Shown: positions 8,976 through 19,511 of the stretch, piece after piece
Layout of the letters: each line of letters begins with the position of its first letter
Numbering within the stretch: the first letter of the stretch is position 1
NCBI GenBank assembly: GCA_015272395.1
Contig: JACYLQ010000007.1
Coordinates: forward strand, 124,001 to 188,000
Direction of reading: 5' to 3'
Origin: Calothrix sp. C42_A2020_038
Lineage (GTDB): Bacteria; Cyanobacteriota; Cyanobacteriia; Cyanobacteriales; Nostocaceae
Length of the DNA: 64,000 nucleotides
Made by a program: the position numbers and the translations under genes
Notes under the pieces: model-generated
What the model saw: only the letters and a program-made list of their open reading frames with translations
Told to the model about the DNA's origin: nothing
Databases searched by the model: none

Positions 8976-10133
8976 ATGTCTTTTGATATTCATAAAAATT
9001 CTTATAGTGGCGATAACGCGCGTATTTTAGTTGCTTCAATGCGAGGTTTTAATTCAGAAGTATTTCGCTCACCAGAATTCGAGTTTGAAGATGCAATTTG
9101 TCAGTTTGACCATGTTGATATGTTAGTACCAGTACTGAATTTAAATTTGACTTCAACAGTACGTAAGCGTGTGGCTAACTATATTAGTATCAAAACAGCC
9201 AAAAAAGAGCTTCTTACATCAGGGTGTACTACATCATATGTCAAGTGCGAATACGACTTGTTCTTCTTTATCTGCCAGCATTTTTGGGATATTACATGTA
9301 TTAACTCGATTTTGGGATGGCGAGAAAAGTGTCATCAAGCAGTATTGTGGCTTGATGAAATCTGGGTTAAAGAACTAAGTAACCCAAAAACAAAACTTTG
9401 TTTAGAACTGCTCAAAAACTTTGATTATATTTTTACAACCCAAACTGCTAGTGCTAAAGCAATTACTGATTTAATCAATCGTCCTTGTTACTCACTGCCT
9501 TATGGTGTTGATGCAATTCAATTTTGCCCCGTGAGTATCCAACCAGAAAGAAGTATTGATATATATAGTATTGGGCGCCGTTCACCGATAATTCATCAAG
9601 CATTACTCGAATTTTCCGAACAAAAGAACTTACTATATCTGTATGATACTCTCAAAGGGTTGCAAATGAATAACTACAAAGAGCATCGAAAACTTTATAG
9701 TAACTTGATAAAACGTAGCCGCTACTTTATTGCCAACAAAGCAAAATTTGATACACCAGAGCAAACAGGTGGGCAAGAAGAAATCGGTTCACGATTCTTC
9801 GAGGGTGCAGCAGGAGGTGCAGTGATGATTGGAATTCCACCAAATAATGAAGCTTTCAATACAATCTTTGATTGGAATGATGCCATTATTCCAATTGGTT
9901 ATGATACAAGTAATTTAAGTGATATTATTACAGAATTAGATAAGCAACCAGAGCGTTTACATCAAATTCGCGAAAATAATATAGTCAATACGCTATTACG
10001 CAATGACTGGGTTTATCGTTGGGAAAAAGTTTTGGAGAAGGTTGGTCTTCATATCACACCAAAAATGATATCAAGAAAAAATTATCTCCATGATTTAGCA
10101 AAGTTGGCAACAACATCAAAAATAATGGTATAA
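8976..10133 (+). CDS. Putative glycosyltransferase (GT1-like, divergent)
   Basis: The product has 385 residues. The N-terminal half is poorly conserved. The C-terminal half contains PYGVDAIQFCP, a signature common in GT-B transferases. It also has a segment (EEIGSRFFEGAAGGAVMIG) resembling the Glyco_trans_1_2 pattern, where a conserved Arg-Phe-Glu helix binds the donor. It follows the second GT4 gene by 49 bp in the same direction and ends just before a strong terminator, so it should be the last gene of the plus-strand arm. No signal peptide or membrane segment is seen. The call rests on the C-terminal motif and the context. Confidence 0.7.
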   Translation: MSFDIHKNSYSGDNARILVASMRGFNSEVFRSPEFEFEDAICQFDHVDMLVPVLNLNLTSTVRKRVANYISIKTAKKELLTSGCTTSYVKCEYDLFFFICQHFWDITCINSILGWREKCHQAVLWLDEIWVKELSNPKTKLCLELLKNFDYIFTTQTASAKAITDLINRPCYSLPYGVDAIQFCPVSIQPERSIDIYSIGRRSPIIHQALLEFSEQKNLLYLYDTLKGLQMNNYKEHRKLYSNLIKRSRYFIANKAKFDTPEQTGGQEEIGSRFFEGAAGGAVMIGIPPNNEAFNTIFDWNDAIIPIGYDTSNLSDIITELDKQPERLHQIRENNIVNTLLRNDWVYRWEKVLEKVGLHITPKMISRKNYLHDLAKLATTSKIMV

Positions 10134-10150
10134 AATTTATTTTTGATGTT

Positions 10151-10197
10151 CAGATTCCTGACTTATTGAATAAGCCGGGAATCTGACTTTTTTATTT
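10151..10197 (+). terminator. Hairpin terminator between convergent polysaccharide genes
   Basis: The stem CAGATTCC (10151-10158) pairs with GGAATCTG (10178-10185), and an inner GACTTATT/AATAAGCC-like extension narrows the loop. A run of T residues (10188-10197) follows on the plus strand. It closes the plus-strand arm and lies directly against the 3' end of the opposing WecG-like gene. Confidence 0.8.
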
Positions 10198-10986
10198 TTA
10201 ATATTTATCTGCGGTACGCCAAAAGTGATGTGTGTCTTTATGATTTTTATTGATATAGAACTTTAACTTTTGTTTCAAAATTAAAAAGAAAAAAGGAATA
10301 TCTTCAATTAAATAACGCTTCCATAACCTTTTTGGTTCGCAAACCAACCTAAATAACCATTCAAAACCGACTTGACTAACCCATTTCGGCGCCCGCTTGA
10401 TATTTCCTGCCTCAAAATCAATTGTGGCACCAAGTGCCATGAAAATTTTAATGTTCACTAATTTCTCTTTATATTTATATATCCATTTTTCTTGTTTAGG
10501 GGCACCGACTCCTATAACTAGAACAGTGGCGCCAGAGTTATTAATAATATCAACAATTTGTTGACATTCTGAAAGATTATTTTCAAAACCAAAGCTGGGA
10601 GAATAGGAACCAACAATAATATTTCTACCTACTTTATCATTAATTCTTTGTTGTGCTTGTAAAGCAATTCCTTCTTTAGCACCTAGTAGAAAAATTTTAA
10701 TATTGTCATTATGACTGTGATAGTGATAGAAAGCTGGAAACAAATCAGAGCCAGAAATTTTTTCACATATAGGAGTACCTAGAAATCTTGCAGCTAAGAG
10801 CAGTATTTGACTATCACAAAGGTTATAGTTGCTAATACTATAAGCTTGAAGGAATTCTGGGTCTTTTTGTAGCTTCATTAAATGATCTACATTAGGTGTA
10901 AATACAACACCTGACTGTAAGCTGTCTAAAAATTCTGTCTTTGATAAATTATCGATTTCTAAGTTCAGAATTTTGATTTTACTCAT
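10198..10986 (-). CDS. WecG/TagA/CpsF family glycosyltransferase
   Basis: The family (GT26) transfers N-acetylmannosaminuronic acid, N-acetylmannosamine or glucose to lipid-linked acceptors in surface polysaccharide synthesis. Family motifs are clear: TPNVDHLMKL, DSQILLLAARFLG, SGSDLFP, VIGVGAPKQEKWI, and the C-terminal ALGATIDFEAGNIKRAPKW followed by GFEWLFRL and EPKRLWKRYL. I chose the ATG at 10984-10986, giving MSKIKILNLEID, because the family alignment begins there. A longer frame to 11022 adds twelve poorly conserved residues. The gene converges on the plus-strand glycosyltransferases and should belong functionally to that cluster. The UDP-GlcNAc 2-epimerase at 55287-56399 would make a suitable ManNAc precursor, though it is unlinked. 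Confidence 0.86.
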   Translation of the reverse strand: MSKIKILNLEIDNLSKTEFLDSLQSGVVFTPNVDHLMKLQKDPEFLQAYSISNYNLCDSQILLLAARFLGTPICEKISGSDLFPAFYHYHSHNDNIKIFLLGAKEGIALQAQQRINDKVGRNIIVGSYSPSFGFENNLSECQQIVDIINNSGATVLVIGVGAPKQEKWIYKYKEKLVNIKIFMALGATIDFEAGNIKRAPKWVSQVGFEWLFRLVCEPKRLWKRYLIEDIPFFFLILKQKLKFYINKNHKDTHHFWRTADKY

Positions 10987-11814
10987 GGTAGAACACTGCT
11001 TTAAAAAAACAATTTGAAACAATTTTAATTTGAACGAATTGGGAACAACGAGTATGTGGGAGTATGTTCAAGCACAAGCAAATTATTTTGAGGAGATAAT
11101 TGCTTGATAGTGACATTATTCGATTTTCATTACTATTGTTTGAATTGAGTATTTCTACTAATAGCAATCGACAATCATTTAATATCTAAATGATAAGTTA
11201 GCATACTTATTTGAGTAATAATATCAAGTTTATATATTTTTCATCAAACTTATATGACGCAAGTATAGTGTCAATGATAGAAAAACTTTCTCTCACCTAG
11301 TTTCATCGTTTTTACTTAATTATATCTGCTGGCAGCTTTATAAAATTCATGTAAAGACTACGCATTTAGATCAGGTCTCAAAATATTTCGACATCAAACA
11401 AATTACAAAACAATCAAAAACTGTGAATTATAATACACGATTTTTATATAATATTTAATATACAAATAGTTGCAAATCACTAAATTATACTGATTATTTT
11501 TAAGTAAAAATTGTAAAAACTATTGTTATATAGACATAAACGATTTTTTTACAATCAATTCTTATGTATTTAATAAGATGTTATTTATAAATTAATTAAA
11601 CGCTAACTTATTCTTAACAATGCTACATTTATTACTGTCAACCGTATATTTATTGATATTTGATAAATAGAATAGCAATAAATTTTACATTTACAGGTTT
11701 TAAAGACGATGTTGAAATTAAATTTTTGATGTTAAATGTTGAATAATGCTAAAAAAACACGCGTAGCAAGTAAGCTTATTAATTGGTGTGACAGTATTTT
11801 TTTGAGGAGTGAAC
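10987..11814. other. Long AT-rich intergenic region
   Basis: These roughly 830 bp are strongly AT-rich and hold no frame that I believe. They include promoters for the divergent flanking genes. The start of the plus-strand outer-membrane protein is marked by GAGGAG at 11804-11809. No repeats, tRNA or riboswitch-like structures were recognised. Confidence 0.5.
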
Positions 11815-12513
11815 GTGAATAATATTTTTTGTGCTTTGGGTTTAATGTCTATTTTAGTGATGGCAAGCAGTTCATCAGCAGTTGCCCAAGTGACTAATTC
11901 TAGAAGTTATCAAAATTTGAACTATGTTCTGAAACGCACGCACAACAACGCAGCAGTTACACCCGTTCCAGGAACTACATCAACAACGAGTGCTGCGTTA
12001 ATGAAATCTCACACACCTGCTACTCAACAACAAACCCAGCAAGTAACTACCAAACAAGTAGCACAAGCGAACATTGACCCAGGTCGAACAACCCGTGGTG
12101 GCTCAAGCTATATTGGTGTGGCTGGTAATATTGGCCTTGGTGGTGGAGATTCAGCACTGGGAGATGGAAACTTTGCTGTGATGAGTAAAGTCGGTCTAAC
12201 CAGAGTTTTTTCAGTACGACCTGCTGCTGTATTCGGTGATAACACAGCTATTTTGATTCCTGTTACCTATGACTTTTCCTTACAGCAGACTGATGACCCA
12301 TTTGTCGAGCCATTACCGATCGCACCTTATGTTGGGGTTGGCGCCGCGATTAAAACAGGTGGTGACTCTCAACTAGCCTTTTTAGTTTCAGGTGGAGTTG
12401 ATTTCCCACTTACCCAACAATTTACTGCAACCGCAGCAATCAACGCTGGATTTTTTGACAGAACCGATGTTGGACTTTTAATTGGTGTCGGTTATAACTT
12501 TGGTGGATTTTAA
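11815..12513 (+). CDS. Exported outer-membrane beta-barrel-like protein, hypothetical
   Basis: The start GTG at 11815 is preferred over the in-frame GTG at 11809, because GAGGAG (11804-11809) lies five bases before it. The product then has 232 residues. A classical signal peptide (MNNIFCALGLMSILVMASSSSAVAQ) is followed by a Thr/Gln-rich linker to about residue 95. A glycine-rich C-terminal region of about 130 residues follows, with alternating hydrophobic strands and a terminal Phe (LLIGVGYNFGGF), as in small outer-membrane barrels. It stands alone between a long AT-rich region and a repeat-type hairpin. No specific family is recognised; the surface location is an inference from the signal and the terminal aromatic residue. 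Confidence 0.72.
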   Translation: MNNIFCALGLMSILVMASSSSAVAQVTNSRSYQNLNYVLKRTHNNAAVTPVPGTTSTTSAALMKSHTPATQQQTQQVTTKQVAQANIDPGRTTRGGSSYIGVAGNIGLGGGDSALGDGNFAVMSKVGLTRVFSVRPAAVFGDNTAILIPVTYDFSLQQTDDPFVEPLPIAPYVGVGAAIKTGGDSQLAFLVSGGVDFPLTQQFTATAAINAGFFDRTDVGLLIGVGYNFGGF

Positions 12514-12518
12514 TTAGT

Positions 12519-12561
12519 TTAGGAGTTAGGAGTTTGGACTCCTAACTCCTAACTCCTAACT
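12519..12561. repeat. Heptamer-type short tandem repeat forming a hairpin
   Basis: Copies of AGGAGTT/AACTCCT occur on both sides of a short centre (TTTGGACTCC), so the repeat folds into a hairpin between convergent genes. Related AACTCCT or AGTTAGG runs recur at 2018-2041, 16806-16845 and 19438-19507. This is typical of cyanobacterial STRR sequences, and the copy here may also act as a terminator. Confidence 0.75.
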
Positions 12562-12562
12562 T

Positions 12563-13912
12563 TTATTTAGGACTAACTTTTTCAATCGTCTTGACTTTAC
12601 CATCATCGCCAACAGTCCACACATCATAAACGCCTATAACGTCGCCATTTTCGTCGATATCAACATTACCACTGGCGCCTTGATAGTTGATTTCCTTTCC
12701 TTCTTTGAGTAACTTCAGTCCTTCACAAACATCAGTTACTTCTTGACCTGGGGCATTGGCGACTTCGCGTAGTTTACTGGCAATACCGACACCTGTGTTT
12801 TCTTTAGCTGATTGGGCAGCAAGTGTCAGTAAAGCAGTAGCGTCCCAAGCATGGGCAGTATATGGTGCAGGTGGTGCGTTTTTCTTAGATTGCCATAGTT
12901 TGGTAAATGCTTCTAAACCCTTGCCACTAGAACCTGGGACTGTACCAATAACTCCCGACACAATATATTTACCCTCAGTTGATTTACCGACACGTTCTGG
13001 GAAAGTATCTGATTTTACACCATCAGTGAGTAGCATCTGCACGCCTTTAGTCAAACCTTGTTGATAAGCAGCTTTGATGAATAAACTGCCTGTTTCTTCG
13101 TAAAATACTCCTAAAACAGCATCGGGCTTGTCTTTGAATGCTTGTTGTGCTTCGGTGTCGAATGTTGTAGCCTTTTGGTCGTAACGAACGGGGTTACTTT
13201 TGTTAACTACAGTACCACCAAGTTTTTCAAAAGCTTCTACAAATGCTCTTTCAAAGCCGACACCATAGTCATTATTAATTACGACAGTAGATACTCGTTT
13301 AAAACCTTTTTGATTAGCTAGTTGAGCTAGTGCAAGTGCTTGATATGTATCTGGTGGTGCTGTGCGTGCCCAAAAGTTATTAGGTGTACCACCTTTAAAT
13401 TCCCCTTTTTGTGCTTGCTCGGTAAATTTAGGGCTGGTACTGCCTGGTGATATCAGCACAACTTTATTAGGCACTGCGATCGACACAGCAGCACTCGACA
13501 CGCTACTAGCGAATGAACCTACTATACCTGCTACTTTATCAACAGTTGCTAGCTTGGTTGCACCTGCTGCACCCGCTTTCGGGTCAGTTTGGTCGTCTAC
13601 TGTAATCAGTTCTACTTTCTCACCATTAACTCCACCACAAGCGTTGACGGTTTCCACAAGATAAGGTACGGCATCTATCATCTGTTGTCCAATAGATGCC
13701 AAATCACCTGTCGCTGGTAGCAGCGAACCGATTTTTAACCCTTTACCGCTGCCACCACTGGCGCCTGTAGTTGCATTTGTGTTTGCTTGTGGTGAAGTAT
13801 TGGTTGGAGGTTGATTAGCGCTATCGTCACAAGCTGCTACCAAAAAACCTGTTGTCAAAATTACCAGTCCCAAACTAATGGCGGTACCAATTCTTTGCAT
13901 ATTATTTTGCAT
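12563..13912 (-). CDS. ABC transporter substrate-binding lipoprotein (branched-chain amino acid/amide type)
   Basis: This is a 449-residue periplasmic binding protein of the Leu/Ile/Val family (Peripla_BP_6). A lipoprotein signal peptide ends in LVAAC, so the mature protein should be anchored through that Cys. A Ser/Asn/Gly-rich linker follows, then KIGSLLPATGDLASIGQQM, the canonical start of LivK-like domains. Other family features are NACGGVNGEKVELITVDDQTDP, VAGIVGSFASSVSSA and the AHAWDATALL region. The start ATG at 13912 has GAGGAG about twelve bases upstream. No permease or ATPase genes are adjacent, so partners must be encoded elsewhere. It could bind neutral amino acids, as NatB does, or urea or short amides; the sequence alone does not decide. 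Confidence 0.88.
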   Translation of the reverse strand: MQNNMQRIGTAISLGLVILTTGFLVAACDDSANQPPTNTSPQANTNATTGASGGSGKGLKIGSLLPATGDLASIGQQMIDAVPYLVETVNACGGVNGEKVELITVDDQTDPKAGAAGATKLATVDKVAGIVGSFASSVSSAAVSIAVPNKVVLISPGSTSPKFTEQAQKGEFKGGTPNNFWARTAPPDTYQALALAQLANQKGFKRVSTVVINNDYGVGFERAFVEAFEKLGGTVVNKSNPVRYDQKATTFDTEAQQAFKDKPDAVLGVFYEETGSLFIKAAYQQGLTKGVQMLLTDGVKSDTFPERVGKSTEGKYIVSGVIGTVPGSSGKGLEAFTKLWQSKKNAPPAPYTAHAWDATALLTLAAQSAKENTGVGIASKLREVANAPGQEVTDVCEGLKLLKEGKEINYQGASGNVDIDENGDVIGVYDVWTVGDDGKVKTIEKVSPK

Positions 13913-14125
13913 ATTATTTATCCACTCCTCGTTTTTAGAGAAGCCAAAGTGAGAATTAAAAACTCTAATATATGTTGAGCTTTATCTTTATGGCTTCAAA
14001 GGATAAATAATAGCATCCTTCTTATGGAGTATTTGTAAATGAGTTATCTACAAGCAATAGTATGCCTTAAGTAGTAGCAAAAGCTAATTAACATACAAAA
14101 TCTGAGCTTTTGGCATTACTTAAAA

Positions 14126-14217
14126 CGGAGAGGGAGGGATTCGAACCCTCGGTACGGAGTTACCTGCCGTACAACAGATTAGCAATCTGCCGCTTTCGAC
14201 CACTCAGCCACCTCTCC
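14126..14217 (-). tRNA. tRNA-Ser(GCU)
   Basis: On the minus strand the gene begins GGAGAGG and ends CCTCTCC plus a discriminator G, giving a seven-pair acceptor stem. The D-arm GCTGAGTGGTCGAAAGC, anticodon arm CAGATTGCTAATCTG (anticodon GCT), a long variable arm and the T-arm GAGGGTTCGAATCCCTC are all present. The long variable arm and the discriminator G identify serine. CCA is not encoded. Confidence 0.96.
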
Positions 14218-14356
14218 AGGTGTACGAATAAACATATTATCTTACTAAGATAATAATGTCAACTAATAAATGGAAATTGGGAATAGGGAATTGTGAATGG
14301 GGATAACAATTAGACCCATTAGTCAATGCCCAATGCCCAATGTCCCGAAACCCAAT

Positions 14357-16712
<2,356 letters not shown>

Positions 16713-16922
16713 TTACTTTACTTTCTTCAATATTTCTTAATGGTTTTGCCGTTTTCATTATACTTTGCATTCCGTTACATTTGGCATTTCTCATGGTAAA
16801 GTTAGGGGTGATAAGTTAAGAGTTATGAGTGTTAACTGCTAACTTCGCTCCGAATCTTTGTGTGGGTGACGCGATTAGACTCCTTGCTTCGTCCTTAGAA
16901 AGAACTTGTAGTGTCGCATACT

Positions 16923-17816
16923 TTACTCTAAAAACTCTCCTTTTGCAACCATAATTACTTTTCCTCCTACATGTACTTCTATTGGTAAGGTTGGTGATTT
17001 ACTGGCTTTTAAAAGAAGTAAAGATGGCCTGTTAATTTCGTAACCTTGTTCGACGCGGATATCAATTTCATTTTTTCCAAAATACGAATGTTCAACTAAA
17101 TAAGCAGCTAAACACCCGTTGGCGCTGCCTGTAGCAGGGTCTTCTGGGATGCCAAGGAAGTCACAAAATACACGTACATTTAACTGATTTTCTGGGTAGT
17201 AAGTCTCTGGGCAAAATATTAAAATATTCTTGGCTTCAATATCTCTAATCAATTTGTAATACTTATCATGATTGACTTTTGCTCGTTTTAATGACCCAAG
17301 AGTTTTAAGGGGAACAATAATAAAAGGTAAACCTGTCGAAACAGCCTGTATTGGGTACTGGATATTGATTTCGCTTGTATCTAGTCCCAAAGTTTCAGCT
17401 ATTACTTCTGGCGTAAAAATTTCATGAAAAGTAGGTGCTTTTTGTTTCATCCATAAATAAGTCTCATCATTTTCTTGATTAATGATTTCAACTGGTATTT
17501 GTCCAACTTGTAAGTTTAAAATAACCCTTTCGACTGATTGCTTAATAACCTCTCGCTGAAGTATATATGCTGTCCCTAAAGTTGGATGACCAGCAAAAGG
17601 AATTTCTTGATGGGGTGTAAAAATTAGTACATTATATCCATCTGATGTAATCTGTGGTGAAACGACGAAAGTTGTTTCTGAATAATTTATCTCCCTTGCT
17701 ATAGCTTGCATTTGGGACTTTGTGAGAGTGTGCGCGTTAGTGAATACCGCAAGTTGATTCCCAGTATATTTAGCTTCTGCAAAAACGTCTAAAATGTAGT
17801 AAATATTACTTGCCAT
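16923..17816 (-). CDS. PhzF-family isomerase/epimerase-like protein
   Basis: The protein has 297 residues with the two-domain PhzF/DapF fold. Signature segments are FAEAKYTGNQLAVF, INYSETTFV (the Glu matches the catalytic Glu of PhzF), PFAGHPTLGTAYI and PEDPATGSANGCLAAYL. Known members act as isomerases; PhzF itself acts in phenazine synthesis, but most relatives have unknown substrates. No phenazine genes are nearby, so a phenazine role is not implied. It is a single gene between short-repeat spacers. The start ATG at 17816 gives the expected N terminus. Confidence 0.88.
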   Translation of the reverse strand: MASNIYYILDVFAEAKYTGNQLAVFTNAHTLTKSQMQAIAREINYSETTFVVSPQITSDGYNVLIFTPHQEIPFAGHPTLGTAYILQREVIKQSVERVILNLQVGQIPVEIINQENDETYLWMKQKAPTFHEIFTPEVIAETLGLDTSEINIQYPIQAVSTGLPFIIVPLKTLGSLKRAKVNHDKYYKLIRDIEAKNILIFCPETYYPENQLNVRVFCDFLGIPEDPATGSANGCLAAYLVEHSYFGKNEIDIRVEQGYEINRPSLLLLKASKSPTLPIEVHVGGKVIMVAKGEFLE

Positions 17817-18162
17817 GAAAATAGTTTACGTAAAAAACCTGTTGATATTGATTGTATTTTTGCATATTTTGTAGGGGAAAAAAATGAATATATAAAAAAT
17901 TTAAATCGAAAAAGTCTAAAAAGTCGGAAACAACATCGGAAAGTTTTATTTGCTTGTTGAACAAGGACAAGATAATATTAATTGTGCTGGGGATCAATCC
18001 AGCAATTTCTGTTTGGCTATCGGTGCTTGAGTCAATAAAGTTCCTTAAATTGCTTAAGTAAAGGCTTGTTATCGGCTAGATTCAGTTTGCATCTAAATAA
18101 ATCTTTGTCAGGAGTAGGTTTGCACCTGTACAAGGTGCTGTCACCAACATATCGACTAAACC

Positions 18163-19428
18163 ATGCTATTTCTTGGAATTTTTTTTGTAACCTCTTGGAT
18201 TAGTAACTTATTGTCTTTGAAGCAGATACCTGTAAGTGTTAGTCAAGAATTCTCAACGGCAAAAGTGTCATCTAGTCTAGGAAAAACTGTTAGTAATGCT
18301 CGGTCTTTATTTGTGTTACCGCAGCATGTGACTGCATTGAATGTAACACTGCTACCATCGAGATTTTTAAATATAGATTGGGGTGCAAAATCATCCAAAT
18401 CAACAAAGAATCAGACACCTATTCAAGTCAGGACAGAAGTAAAAGCTATTAAGAATAGGTTTTGTTTACCTACTGGTAATCTAGACGAGTCATCAAGTAC
18501 TAGACCAAAGGTTTTAAACACAGTCAATGCAAGCATTTCAGCATCTCCGCAGCTACTCAACACAAACTCCAACGATGGTGATTTTTTCCCAAACAAGATT
18601 CTGCGAAGTATACGGGAAGGATTACCTCCCACATTGCGAAACTTGTTCCGTCTTCCCATTTCCTTTGAGTCGCATGTGTCTTCGTTCAACTTGCCTGTGA
18701 TGATTCGTCGTGATGAAACGAATTATGAAATATGGCTAGATAATCACTTGATTGCTAATTTACCTAATCAAGTACAAGCACATGTAATGCAGCGACGCTT
18801 GACTGGACTGCTCAAGTCTGAAACATTAGACCCATCCCAACTGCGACCTGCTATCGTTGATGGCGCCCCAGCCATAATGGCAGGTAATCGTTTTGTATTC
18901 GGAGTTAATGAAGAAATATCCAGCAACACTACTCGCAGTTCTGATTTGATTGCTATTGACTGGGTAAATAACCTGCGGACTGCGTTGAAAGCACCTGTAC
19001 TTTCACTTGTTCAAGGACAACTTGATATGTATGGTTTGACATATTCTGAGCAGAAATTATCTGGTCTAGCTTCTTGGTATGGAGGTTATTTCCACGGTCG
19101 TACTACAGCTAACGGTGAAACTTATGATCAGAACGAACTCACAGTTGCTCACAAATCTTTACCGTTCAACACCTTCTTGAAAGTTACTAATATGAAAACC
19201 GGAAAAGCAGTGATTGTGCGCGTTAATGACCGAGGACCATACATCCCACCCCGCAGTCTTGATTTATCACTCGAAGCTGCACGCTGTATTGATAGTGAAG
19301 ATGCTGGTGTTGTCCCTTATCAAGCGGTTATTATGCAACCTAAGCAGCCGAAGATGACTCTAAATGCTGCGCTAGCAATAAGAGATAGTAAAAAACCTCA
19401 ACAATTAGCTGTTGTCTCAGAGTTTTAA
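18163..19428 (+). CDS. rlpA: Septal ring lytic transglycosylase RlpA family protein
   Basis: The C-terminal quarter (about residues 300-395) is a double-psi beta-barrel with the RlpA pattern GLASWYGGYFHGRTTANGE, DQNELTVAHKSLPFNT, VIVRVNDRGPY and RSLDLSLEAA. The Asp in NDRGP is the residue conserved in catalytic members. The N terminus has a hydrophobic segment (LFLGIFFVTSWISNLLSL) that should act as a signal peptide or anchor. The long middle region (about 40-290) is of low conservation, as in other cyanobacterial RlpA proteins. The likely role is cleavage or remodelling of peptidoglycan at septa. No SPOR domain is seen. The next gene (lysC) converges on it across a tandem-repeat spacer. Confidence 0.88.
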   Translation: MLFLGIFFVTSWISNLLSLKQIPVSVSQEFSTAKVSSSLGKTVSNARSLFVLPQHVTALNVTLLPSRFLNIDWGAKSSKSTKNQTPIQVRTEVKAIKNRFCLPTGNLDESSSTRPKVLNTVNASISASPQLLNTNSNDGDFFPNKILRSIREGLPPTLRNLFRLPISFESHVSSFNLPVMIRRDETNYEIWLDNHLIANLPNQVQAHVMQRRLTGLLKSETLDPSQLRPAIVDGAPAIMAGNRFVFGVNEEISSNTTRSSDLIAIDWVNNLRTALKAPVLSLVQGQLDMYGLTYSEQKLSGLASWYGGYFHGRTTANGETYDQNELTVAHKSLPFNTFLKVTNMKTGKAVIVRVNDRGPYIPPRSLDLSLEAARCIDSEDAGVVPYQAVIMQPKQPKMTLNAALAIRDSKKPQQLAVVSEF

Positions 19429-19437
19429 CAGTGGTGA

Positions 19438-19507
19438 GTGGTGGGGAATGAGTTAGGAGTTAGGAGTAATGAGTTGTGAGTGATGAGTTATAACTTCTAA
19501 CTCCTAG
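19438..19507. repeat. STRR-type short tandem repeats between convergent genes
   Basis: The spacer is built from degenerate AGTTAGG/AGTGATG/AACTCCT units, with the two halves partly complementary. It is the same class as the unit at 12519-12561 and may fold as a terminator for rlpA and lysC. Confidence 0.7.
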
Positions 19508-19511
19508 CTTT

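Noticed and set aside
13362-13664. Plus-strand frames opposite the ABC binding protein gene
   Set aside because: They are antisense frames of a gene with strong family motifs and a lipoprotein signal.
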